Source: Candidatus Cloacimonadota bacterium (GTDB taxonomy: Bacteria > Cloacimonadota > Cloacimonadia > Cloacimonadales > TCS61). Taken from it: a stretch of DNA of 5,755 nt. The notes beneath the pieces were generated by a model. That model did no database searches. It was given only the letters and a program-made list of their open reading frames with translations, and was not told the origin of the DNA. The DNA lies in NCBI GenBank assembly GCA_023133395.1, contig JAGLWO010000696.1, forward strand, positions 1 through 5,755, written 5' to 3'. Within the stretch, counting starts at the first letter, position 1; each line of letters starts with the position of its first letter. A program made the translations under genes and the position numbers. Shown here in pieces: positions 1-5,755 of the stretch.

Positions 1-2800
1 AAATATAGTAGAGTTTTTCTGATAGTTCATCCCAGTAGAATTGATCGAAAAGGTTGTTTTTCTGCCAGTAGAAGGAATGCTGTAAACTGATTTTTGCATT
101 CCAGTTTACAGCTATGTAGCCATTATCTTTTTCTTCAAACAAAAGGATTGTTTCATTATTGAATTTAATAATTCTCGGATAGCTTTCCGGTTTTATGATT
201 TTATCATTTAAATAGGCAGGAAAACCTGGAGCCAATGTGCCATTGAGGGTAATGGCAAATGCTCTATTCCCTGCTCCAAAGACCAGATAAACCTGACCAT
301 CATTGAGGAAATCACCCATCGCAAGCTGGGATGGTTCTTCAGAAGTATATGGAGATAACCTGAATATCTCTTCTGATTTGCTGTTTTGGATTTTGTAGAT
401 ATTTCCATTTTCATTCTGGATGAAAACGGAATTATATTGCGGATTGGTATCAGTATAACAAACAGGTGTGAAAGTCTCATTGAGGTTCGATATAGCTACA
501 TAAGTGTTTGCTTCGGGATTTTCTGGGTCAATGAAATAGACTTTGTCATTTGAAGTAGCAATAATATGAAAACCATTGTAAGCAAGTCGAGCATTTGGTA
601 TGTTCAATTCTTCATCGTTAATGAATAATTTTTCTATAGTAGCTATAGTTGAAATTGATAATTCTTCGATGTAAAGAGGTGCATCAATAATGTCTGTAGA
701 GAATGATTGAATTTCAGTATTTTCCGGTGTTACTGAGGTTAGAACATCATTGTTAATTATACTATATTCATCTTCTCCATCATTATTCGTATCTGAAGGG
801 AAAATTGGTTGGGATGGAATGTTTTCGTATGAAATCGTTACCCCGAAATTATCTTCCCAGGTTTCATCGATTCTCGAAAAGAAGTTAATTCCATTTTCAG
901 AAACTACCAGGAAAGTAGGAAAACTATAAGAACTTCCAACAGAACCTATTGCCAAAAGAGAATCAAATTCTGCGATTTTTTCGGTTCCGTCAAAGAGCTG
1001 TGTCCCAAATTTGAAGGACATGGTTCTCTCAATACCCGGTTCAATCGAGTAACTGCTGATATCATAAATCGAAAATATGGATGGGTCTCCGCTATTAGTT
1101 ATTAAGGCGGGTGCCGAAACAGCTGAGAGTTCATCGTTGAAGATAGTACCGATGAATTCTTCTTCTCCATTTATATTAATTATCGTCTCATCATCCCAGC
1201 TGGTAAAAAAACCTTCTTCATCGATGATAGGCATATATTTGAAATATGGCTCGTAAGCAGTTCCATACCAATACATGGAATATGGATTCCCAATATCGTC
1301 GATGTTATCTGCTTCTATAATTTTTACTGCTCTGTGAGAATGGTAAATGTTAACAGTATTATTTTCAAAGTTGTTGTTTTCTTCCAATATGTTTTCATCT
1401 ATATGCCAGATTAGAAGTCCACCACCATAGTCATTTCCATCTTCATCAGGCCATCCAGGATGAAGGTAATCGTATTCATAATTTGGTTCAAAATCATCAG
1501 GATCAGTGGAGCTTGGACAGAGAATTACTCGATAGTCATTTTCACCTGGAGTTATTGGCAATGCTCCAAGCAATCCTATTCCCCCGTCACCGTCAGGATC
1601 GACCTGTCGATTTTCAATTAGAATGTACTCTGTATCATTAAGTGGTACTTTAATGAAATAAGCGGAGCTGTCTGTAATCGAAGAAGCTTCGAATATTTTT
1701 TCTGCTGGTAGTACAGTAATGTTTTCATCGAAACTAAAGTCAGAGATATCCTTCAAAATACCACGTGCTCTGTAATTGTCTTCAAAAGCCAGTGTGCGTG
1801 ACCATACACATGGAAAACCTGGAATTGTTCCTTCCATGTAATAAACTATATCAGGTTCTTCATCACCATTTTCATCATATCCAAAACCAAGTAATATTGA
1901 ACCACCACTATCCATAATATCAAAATATCCTACCTGTGGTGTGTTGTTTTTCGTGTTATACAGGTCAACAAAGCCAATCGAGTGCCCGAATTCATGAACC
2001 ATTACAGCATTGATAACTCCATAATTGTAAACTTCCGGAATTGAGCCACTGTTATCAGTATCTATATCCTGTGTTATTGTTTCAGGAATATTACAGGCAT
2101 GATCAATAATAAAGCCATCATCAACAATAGCTTCTTTACCATCTCCGACTTTTATAAAGAAAGATGGAATATCTGCAGGAGTATCGCCGAAGATGTCATG
2201 TTGCCAGTCTGCTCCAGCATGGATAAACATAAAATGTTCATACTGGCTGAAGTCTATGTTTTCATCTTCGTCGGCTTTTGTAAAGGCATCCAGGAAGTAT
2301 TCTTCAAAGCGAGAAACCATCAGGTCCGGGTCAGCGCCTGGAGGATTATAATAGCTCATTTCGTATGGTAGAGTGTAAGCTTGAAAATCTCCAGGTGATG
2401 ATTGAGGAAAAACATCGATTTCGACCTCAAAAGAACCGTAACTTACAGCAAGATAATAATATCTGAGTGCTTCCAACTGATTTACAAAATATTCATAATC
2501 ATGAGGAGGTTTTCCAAAAGTAATAGGATAATCCCCGGGGTCTTGTATAAATTTTCCGATACCTGTAGTTTGAGGGTCATTATCTTCCTGGAATTCGATA
2601 AGAAGAACTAATAATTTATTTGCATCTCTACTATTTAGATCGATTGTTCTGGTTCCGGAAAGATATTTTTCAATAGGATGGACTCTTTTCTCTGATTCAA
2701 GAGGATATTTTTCTTTCTGAACGTATATTTTTTTCGCGTAAGATAATTTTGGAAAAACAAGACCTAAAACTATCAAAGCTGATAGTAAAAGTTGTTTCAT
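1..2800 (-). CDS. Secreted M6-family zinc metalloprotease with FG-GAP-like C-terminal region (partial, C-terminus missing)
   Basis: The frame is open from the ATG at 2800 to the left edge, giving 933 residues without a stop; the C-terminus lies outside. Residues 1-22 form a signal peptide (KQ, hydrophobic core, SYA cleavage site), so the protein is exported. A short pro-region (about 23-62) precedes the catalytic domain, which opens with LLVLLIEFQ. The zinc motif is H269-E270-x-x-H273-x-x-G276-x-x-D279, the M6 (immune inhibitor A) form with Asp as third ligand, followed by a Met-turn DIMDSG at M296. Further M6-like signatures are HAGAD (194-198), YILIENRQ (392-399) and GGGLLIWHIDEN (459-470). 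From about residue 620 the sequence is beta-rich with FG-GAP/VCBS-like loops DTNNDGEDE (670-678) and GDFLNDG (829-835), then an NGTLAPGFPA stretch; these may bind calcium or form a propeller. It lies 7 bases after the barrel gene and lacks a clear Shine-Dalgarno site, so it is probably translationally coupled. Protease family is confident; substrate is unknown. Confidence 0.9.
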   Translation of the reverse strand, partial: MKQLLLSALIVLGLVFPKLSYAKKIYVQKEKYPLESEKRVHPIEKYLSGTRTIDLNSRDANKLLVLLIEFQEDNDPQTTGIGKFIQDPGDYPITFGKPPHDYEYFVNQLEALRYYYLAVSYGSFEVEIDVFPQSSPGDFQAYTLPYEMSYYNPPGADPDLMVSRFEEYFLDAFTKADEDENIDFSQYEHFMFIHAGADWQHDIFGDTPADIPSFFIKVGDGKEAIVDDGFIIDHACNIPETITQDIDTDNSGSIPEVYNYGVINAVMVHEFGHSIGFVDLYNTKNNTPQVGYFDIMDSGGSILLGFGYDENGDEEPDIVYYMEGTIPGFPCVWSRTLAFEDNYRARGILKDISDFSFDENITVLPAEKIFEASSITDSSAYFIKVPLNDTEYILIENRQVDPDGDGGIGLLGALPITPGENDYRVILCPSSTDPDDFEPNYEYDYLHPGWPDEDGNDYGGGLLIWHIDENILEENNNFENNTVNIYHSHRAVKIIEADNIDDIGNPYSMYWYGTAYEPYFKYMPIIDEEGFFTSWDDETIININGEEEFIGTIFNDELSAVSAPALITNSGDPSIFSIYDISSYSIEPGIERTMSFKFGTQLFDGTEKIAEFDSLLAIGSVGSSYSFPTFLVVSENGINFFSRIDETWEDNFGVTISYENIPSQPIFPSDTNNDGEDEYSIINNDVLTSVTPENTEIQSFSTDIIDAPLYIEELSISTIATIEKLFINDEELNIPNARLAYNGFHIIATSNDKVYFIDPENPEANTYVAISNLNETFTPVCYTDTNPQYNSVFIQNENGNIYKIQNSKSEEIFRLSPYTSEEPSQLAMGDFLNDGQVYLVFGAGNRAFAITLNGTLAPGFPAYLNDKIIKPESYPRIIKFNNETILLFEEKDNGYIAVNWNAKISLQHSFYWQKNNLFDQFYWDELSEKLYYI
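79..112. repeat. Perfect 11-bp inverted repeat inside the protease gene
   Basis: Bases 79-89 (GCTGTAAACTG on the minus strand when read from 112) pair perfectly with 102-112 around a 12-base loop. A second, shorter inverted repeat, GAATGC (75-80) with GCATTC (96-101), overlaps it, so two alternative hairpins are possible in the mRNA. The sequence is fully inside coding DNA, so it may be chance. No T-tract follows, so it is not an intrinsic terminator. Confidence 0.6.
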
Positions 2801-2807
2801 AGAATGA

Positions 2808-4022
2808 TTAGAATTCAACTTTTATAGAAAGAGTCTGGTTATAGTCCTGTAAATCACCACCAGGCTGGAAAGCATAATCAATATTGACTAAATATTCCTT
2901 GGAAAATGTGTAGTGAAATCCAGCTCCAAATGAGAATCCAGTAATTTCACCTTCTCTGTCTGCAATGTAACCTGTTCTTAAGGAAAGAAGATTTAAATAT
3001 ACGTACTCAACTCCCATGTTCCAAATGATTTCCCGGATCTCTATAGAGTTAATAAAATTATTAAAGGAAGCGAAATCATCGATTTTATTCCCTGCATCAT
3101 CTGTGCGTTTACCGAAGTCATCTGTCCAGGCAGTAAACATTCTCTTAAATACTGGATCATCATTTGCTAATACTTTATTCATATCAAGATTGACTGTAAA
3201 TTTGTTAAGTTCGGATTCCAAAACTTTGTAAGAAAATCCCATTCTCCAGTTCATTGGGAGAGGGTCTGCTTGAGATTCATTTATATAAGTTATGTTGGGA
3301 CCGATATTCTGAAAGTTGAAACCAAAATCAAGCTTTTCAACAGGAATGCTGTATTTTGAAAGTCCAGCTTTTTTCAGACCTGTAATTGATGCAACACCAT
3401 TATAAAGAGATAGAGCTCCATTATATGGAGATACAAGAATCTGTCCAAAATCGACACCTTTATGTTTTAAACCGAGATCAAATGCATAGCTCATTCCTTG
3501 ACCCTTTACACCTTGTTCAGTCTCACTTGGTCCTTCAGGAGCAAGGTCACTAAAGATAAATTTAAAGGTTAAACCAGTTCCAGTTTTATGACTTAATTGA
3601 TATCCATAAGTTATTGCTACTGCAAGATCATAACTTTCGAAAGTACTAATGACTTCTCCATCCTCACTTGTTTGGTCCTGTTTTCCATAAGTCATATATG
3701 TTGCGTTAATACCGACGTTCCCAAGATCTTCAACGTATTTATTCCCGGCAATATGAAAGTAATATATATCATTAAAAACTTCACCAAGCCAGTTTGAATA
3801 CATACTGGCGAGTTGGCTTTTTCTGTTAAATGCCATTGCACCGGGATTCCAGTAACCAGCAAATCCATCGTCTACTTGAGCAACATAAGCCTGCCCCATT
3901 GCACTAGCTCTTGAACTTGGTTCAATTAATAGGAATATAACAGCTGCATTTGAGATCGCATTAGCTGTAAATGGAACCATAAAAGCTATAATAAGGGTAA
4001 GTGCGATAATTCTAGATTTCAT
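2808..4022 (-). CDS. PorV/PorQ-family outer-membrane beta-barrel protein
   Basis: This 404-residue protein begins at the ATG at 4022, where a GGAGG site stands 7 bases upstream and a good signal peptide starts (MKSR, hydrophobic core, TANA cleavage after residue 22). The frame stays open back to 4085, but that longer start would put 21 extra residues before the signal peptide. The mature N-terminus carries the family signature: AAVIFLLIEPSSRASAMGQAYVA (26-48, of which E34-P35-S36-S37-R38 and A41-M42-G43 are key), then D51-D52 and Y57-W58-N59-P60-G61. The remainder shows alternating hydrophobic and aromatic barrel strands, the conserved GVEYVYLN (337-344), LRTGY, and a C-terminal phenylalanine as expected of a BAM-inserted barrel. 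In Bacteroidota, PorV shuttles type IX secretion cargo to the cell surface, while other family members have no known role, so the exact function here is open. An Asp-rich polar insertion spans about 287-330. The stop codon lies 7 bases before the M6 protease gene, implying co-transcription. Confidence 0.88.
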   Translation of the reverse strand: MKSRIIALTLIIAFMVPFTANAISNAAVIFLLIEPSSRASAMGQAYVAQVDDGFAGYWNPGAMAFNRKSQLASMYSNWLGEVFNDIYYFHIAGNKYVEDLGNVGINATYMTYGKQDQTSEDGEVISTFESYDLAVAITYGYQLSHKTGTGLTFKFIFSDLAPEGPSETEQGVKGQGMSYAFDLGLKHKGVDFGQILVSPYNGALSLYNGVASITGLKKAGLSKYSIPVEKLDFGFNFQNIGPNITYINESQADPLPMNWRMGFSYKVLESELNKFTVNLDMNKVLANDDPVFKRMFTAWTDDFGKRTDDAGNKIDDFASFNNFINSIEIREIIWNMGVEYVYLNLLSLRTGYIADREGEITGFSFGAGFHYTFSKEYLVNIDYAFQPGGDLQDYNQTLSIKVEF

Positions 4023-4029
4023 TGTTTTT

Positions 4030-4034
4030 CCTCC
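4030..4034 (-). promoter_or_regulatory. Shine-Dalgarno site of the PorV-like gene
   Basis: GGAGG sits 7 bases before the ATG at 4022. It decides the start codon against the longer open frame beginning at 4085, whose upstream sequence lacks such a site. Confidence 0.85.
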
Positions 4035-4084
4035 AGATAATAACATTTTTGGTAAATATTGAAAAATAAATTGTTGTTCTAGCA

Positions 4085-4090
4085 ATTATA
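4085..4090 (-). promoter_or_regulatory. Possible -10 box for the PorV-like/protease operon
   Basis: A perfect TATAAT lies just downstream of the tRNA and its hairpin, about 63 bases before the ATG at 4022, giving a leader of roughly 55 bases. No TTGACA-like -35 box is found 16-18 bases upstream (that stretch is A-rich, inside the tRNA-end hairpin). In DNA this AT-rich such a hexamer may be chance. If it is not a promoter, the operon must be read from the tRNA promoter. Confidence 0.3.
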
Positions 4091-4092
4091 AA

Positions 4093-4118
4093 TAAAAACC
4101 CCCATAATCTTTTTATGG
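4093..4118 (-). terminator. Weak intrinsic terminator at the tRNA-Leu 3' end
   Basis: On the minus strand CCATAA (4118-4113) pairs with TTATGG (4107-4102) around a 5-base loop, followed by GGG and TTTTT. The stem is only 6 bp and A/T-rich, and three G residues separate it from the T-tract, so it is weaker than a standard terminator. The first three stem bases are the CCA end of the tRNA. It may end the tRNA transcript partly, allowing read-through into the barrel gene. Confidence 0.45.
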
Positions 4119-4203
4119 TGCCGAAGGCCGGACTCGAACCGGCATGAGTAAAAAACTCGGTGGATTTTGAGTCCACTGCGTCTACCAATTTCACCACTTC
4201 GGC
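4116..4203 (-). tRNA. tRNA-Leu, anticodon CAA (reads UUG)
   Basis: The minus strand folds as a complete class II tRNA. The acceptor stem GCCGAAG pairs with CTTCGGC, followed by discriminator A and an encoded CCA (4118-4116). The anticodon arm is GTGGA-CTCAAAA-TCCAC, giving anticodon CAA. A long variable arm (GAGT/ACTC closing a T-rich loop) is typical of tRNA-Leu. The T arm is GCCGG-TTCGAGT-CCGGC, and the D arm has the usual GG in its loop (AAATTGGTAGA). Nothing is missing, so it should be functional. The T run in the variable arm belongs to the tRNA and is not a terminator. It has its own promoter and stands alone, with no other tRNA genes in the window. Confidence 0.97.
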
Positions 4204-4214
4204 GTAGGCTGAGT

Positions 4215-4243
4215 ATCAAAAAAATACCTATTTCTAATGTCAA
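4215..4243 (-). promoter_or_regulatory. Promoter of tRNA-Leu
   Basis: A perfect -35 box TTGACA (4243-4238) is followed after 17 bases by TTTGAT (4220-4215), a partial -10 match. Transcription would start near 4208, a few bases before the mature tRNA 5' end at 4203. The DNA upstream of the -35 box is very A/T-rich, as in UP elements of stable-RNA promoters. The -35 box and position are convincing; the -10 box is imperfect. Confidence 0.65.
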
Positions 4244-4312
4244 GCCTTTTTTAGGGTATAAAAAATATTAAAGTAGTAGTATAAATAGTAATCTATAATG
4301 ATAAAAAATAAA

Positions 4313-4348
4313 TTAAAAAAGGAGTTTCCAAAGACAGGAAACCCCTTT
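4313..4348 (-). terminator. Intrinsic terminator of groEL
   Basis: Thirty bases after the groEL stop codon, AAAGGGGTTTCC (4348-4337) pairs with GGAAACTCCTTT (4329-4318) around a 7-base loop. All 12 positions pair, one as a G-U wobble, and the 3' arm runs into a six-base T-tract (4320-4315). This is a strong classical terminator and separates the chaperonin transcript from the tRNA. Confidence 0.92.
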
Positions 4349-4378
4349 AAATTTTTGAACTTACTATTACAGAGAAAA

Positions 4379-5755
4379 TTAGTACATTCCCGGCATTCCG
4401 CCACCACCCGGCATAGGTGGTATGTTTTCTTTTTCAGGGATATCGGTTACAATACATTCTGTAGTTACAAATAATCCTGCGATACTGGTTGCGTTTTGAA
4501 CTGCACTGCGAACAACTTTTGCTGGGTCTATAATCCCAGATTTGAAGAGGTTTTCAAATTTGTTTGTATCTGCATTATATCCAAAATGAATATCATCTGA
4601 AGCTTTAATCCTTTCAACAATAATGGCACCTTCTTCGCCAGCATTTGCTGCAATGAAATATGTAGGCTTAGAAAGAGCACTTTTCAGAATACTAGCACCG
4701 ACAGTTTCTTCATGAGAATCAAGTTTAAGTTTATCAATAGCTCTTGCAGCATATATCAAAGTAGCACCACCACCTGTAACAATACCTTCTTCAACTGCTG
4801 CACGTGTTGCATGAAGAGCATCATCTACTCGAGCTTTCTTTTCTTTCATTTCTGTTTCTGTAGCTGCACCAATTTTGATTACTGCTACACCACTGCTGAG
4901 TTTAGCTAGTCTTTCCTGGAGTTTTTCTTTATCATAATCAGATGTAGTTTCTTCGATTTGAGCTTTAATCTGTTTAATCCTGCCTTCAAGGTCTTCCTTT
5001 TTACCAGCACCTTCTCTTATAGTTGTGTTTTCTTTATCAATGATCACTTTTTTAGCAGTTCCAAGGTCAGTAAGTTTAGTTGAGTCTAGTTTTCGTCCCA
5101 GTTCTTCTGAAATTACCGAACCACCAGTAAGAATTGCAATGTCTTCCATCATAGCTTTTCTTCTGTCGCCAAAGCCTGGAGCCTTAACTGCAGCTACGCT
5201 TAGGGTTCCGCGAAGTTTATTGACTACAAGTGTTGCCAGAGCCTCGCCTTCAATATCTTCTGCTATTATAAGGAAAGGTTTACCTGTTTGAGCCACTTCC
5301 TGTAAAATAGGAAGTAGGTCTTTCATAACACTGATCTTCTTATCGAAAAGTAAAATATAGGAGTCTTCGAATTCGGTTATCATTTTGTCAGCATCGGTAA
5401 TGAAGTAAGGTGAAAGATATCCACGGTCGAATTGCATACCTTCAACTTGCTCAAGAATAGTATCAATAGATTTGGCTTCCTCTACATTGATAATACCTTC
5501 ATTACCCACAGCCTTCATAGCATCAGCAATAAGTTTACCGATTTCCATATCATTGTTGGCAGATATAGAAGCAATTTGAGCAATTTCATTTGAGTCTTTT
5601 ACTTCTTTGCTAAGTTGTTCAATTTTTTTCACCACTGCTTTTGATGCTTTTTCAATTCCTCTTCTAAGATACATAGGATTAACACCTGCGGTTACATGTT
5701 TGAGTCCTTCTTCAATAATGGCTTGAGTGAGGATAGTAGCAGTTGTGGTACCATC
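4379..5755 (-). CDS. groEL: Chaperonin GroEL, 60 kDa subunit (partial, N-terminus missing)
   Basis: The window holds the C-terminal 458 residues of the cytosolic ATP-driven folding chamber that works with GroES. The first codon at the right edge is the Asp of DGTTT, equal to Asp87 of E. coli GroEL, so about 86 residues are outside. Adding 86 to window numbering gives E. coli numbering: the catalytic Asp of KARVDDALHATR is window residue 312, exactly Asp398, so there is no net insertion or deletion between them. The apical domain keeps the GroES and substrate-binding surface (RGYLSPYF, LLPIL, ALATLVVN), and AAVKAPGFGDRRK and the VTGGGATL nucleotide-site glycines are present. The tail is short, PPMPGGGGMPGMY, instead of four GGM repeats. 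Full length would be near 544 residues. The Met at 5674 is internal, not the start. GroES would be expected upstream, outside the window. Nothing suggests a pseudogene or a divergent paralogue. Confidence 0.98.
   Translation of the reverse strand, partial: DGTTTATILTQAIIEEGLKHVTAGVNPMYLRRGIEKASKAVVKKIEQLSKEVKDSNEIAQIASISANNDMEIGKLIADAMKAVGNEGIINVEEAKSIDTILEQVEGMQFDRGYLSPYFITDADKMITEFEDSYILLFDKKISVMKDLLPILQEVAQTGKPFLIIAEDIEGEALATLVVNKLRGTLSVAAVKAPGFGDRRKAMMEDIAILTGGSVISEELGRKLDSTKLTDLGTAKKVIIDKENTTIREGAGKKEDLEGRIKQIKAQIEETTSDYDKEKLQERLAKLSSGVAVIKIGAATETEMKEKKARVDDALHATRAAVEEGIVTGGGATLIYAARAIDKLKLDSHEETVGASILKSALSKPTYFIAANAGEEGAIIVERIKASDDIHFGYNADTNKFENLFKSGIIDPAKVVRSAVQNATSIAGLFVTTECIVTDIPEKENIPPMPGGGGMPGMY

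Noticed and set aside
208..480. 90-codon minus-strand open frame
   Set aside because: It overlaps the protease in a different frame, has low-complexity character and no ribosome site; the protease frame is continuous here.
2099..2611. Plus-strand open frames at 2099-2371 and 2402-2611
   Set aside because: They are antisense to the protease catalytic domain, whose motifs are clear, and have no family resemblance.
3016..3797. Plus-strand open frames at 3016-3231 and 3597-3797
   Set aside because: They are antisense to the barrel gene with no supporting start signals.
4023..4085. Longer start for the barrel protein at 4085, adding 21 residues
   Set aside because: The extension would precede a complete signal peptide and has no ribosome binding site, while the ATG at 4022 has GGAGG at 7 bases.
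4012..4197. 61-codon minus-strand open frame
   Set aside because: It runs across the tRNA-Leu gene and the barrel leader; its translation is the usual false protein read from a tRNA.
4200..4312. A small non-coding RNA or riboswitch between groEL and the tRNA
   Set aside because: The stretch is A/T-rich with no stable stem beyond the groEL terminator; the tRNA promoter explains what is seen.
4712..5291. Plus-strand open frames at 4712-4909 and 5025-5291
   Set aside because: They are antisense to conserved groEL coding sequence; their composition (Cys/Phe/Ser-rich) is that of complementary-strand shadows.
5674..5755. Start of groEL at the Met at 5674
   Set aside because: The frame continues upstream to the edge and encodes DGTTT and following conserved GroEL residues, so this Met is internal.
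1..5755. CRISPR array, insertion sequence, phage or defence system
   Set aside because: No regularly spaced repeats, transposase, integrase or known defence domain is visible; the coding capacity is filled by the genes listed.

Overview
The window is AT-rich bacterial DNA, and every recognisable gene lies on the minus strand. Reading in the direction of transcription, from high to low coordinates, the order is: groEL (cut by the right edge), its terminator, a tRNA-Leu(CAA) with its own promoter, a PorV/PorQ-type outer-membrane beta-barrel protein, and a large secreted M6-family metalloprotease (cut by the left edge). The pairing of a PorV/PorQ-family barrel with a long M6 protease carrying a beta-rich, FG-GAP-like C-terminal half is typical of the Fibrobacteres-Chlorobi-Bacteroidetes (FCB) superphylum. 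The style of both proteins suggests Cloacimonadota or a near relative, but this is an inference from protein character, not a database result.

Right part (4379-5755): the last 458 residues of GroEL, starting exactly at the conserved ATPase motif DGTTT and ending in a short Gly/Met tail. All catalytic and GroES-contact positions I could check are intact. A strong intrinsic terminator (4315-4348) closes the unit.

Middle (4023-4314): a short intergenic region holding a TTGACA promoter, one tRNA-Leu gene with an encoded CCA end, a small hairpin plus T-tract that shares the tRNA's CCA bases, a possible -10 box, and a strong Shine-Dalgarno site for the next gene.

Left part (1-4022): two genes separated by only 7 bases, so almost certainly one operon. 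The first encodes an outer-membrane barrel of the family whose best-known member, PorV, carries type IX secretion (T9SS) cargo. The second encodes an exported zinc protease with HEFGH...D and Met-turn motifs. The plain working hypothesis is that the barrel helps export or display the protease. The protease's extreme C-terminus, where a sorting domain would lie, is outside the window.

I see no mobile element, CRISPR array, phage gene or defence system. The most unusual local signals are the barrel-protease operon itself, a perfect 11-bp inverted repeat inside the protease gene, the hairpin sharing the tRNA CCA end, and a threefold seven-residue repeat in a predicted loop of the barrel protein.
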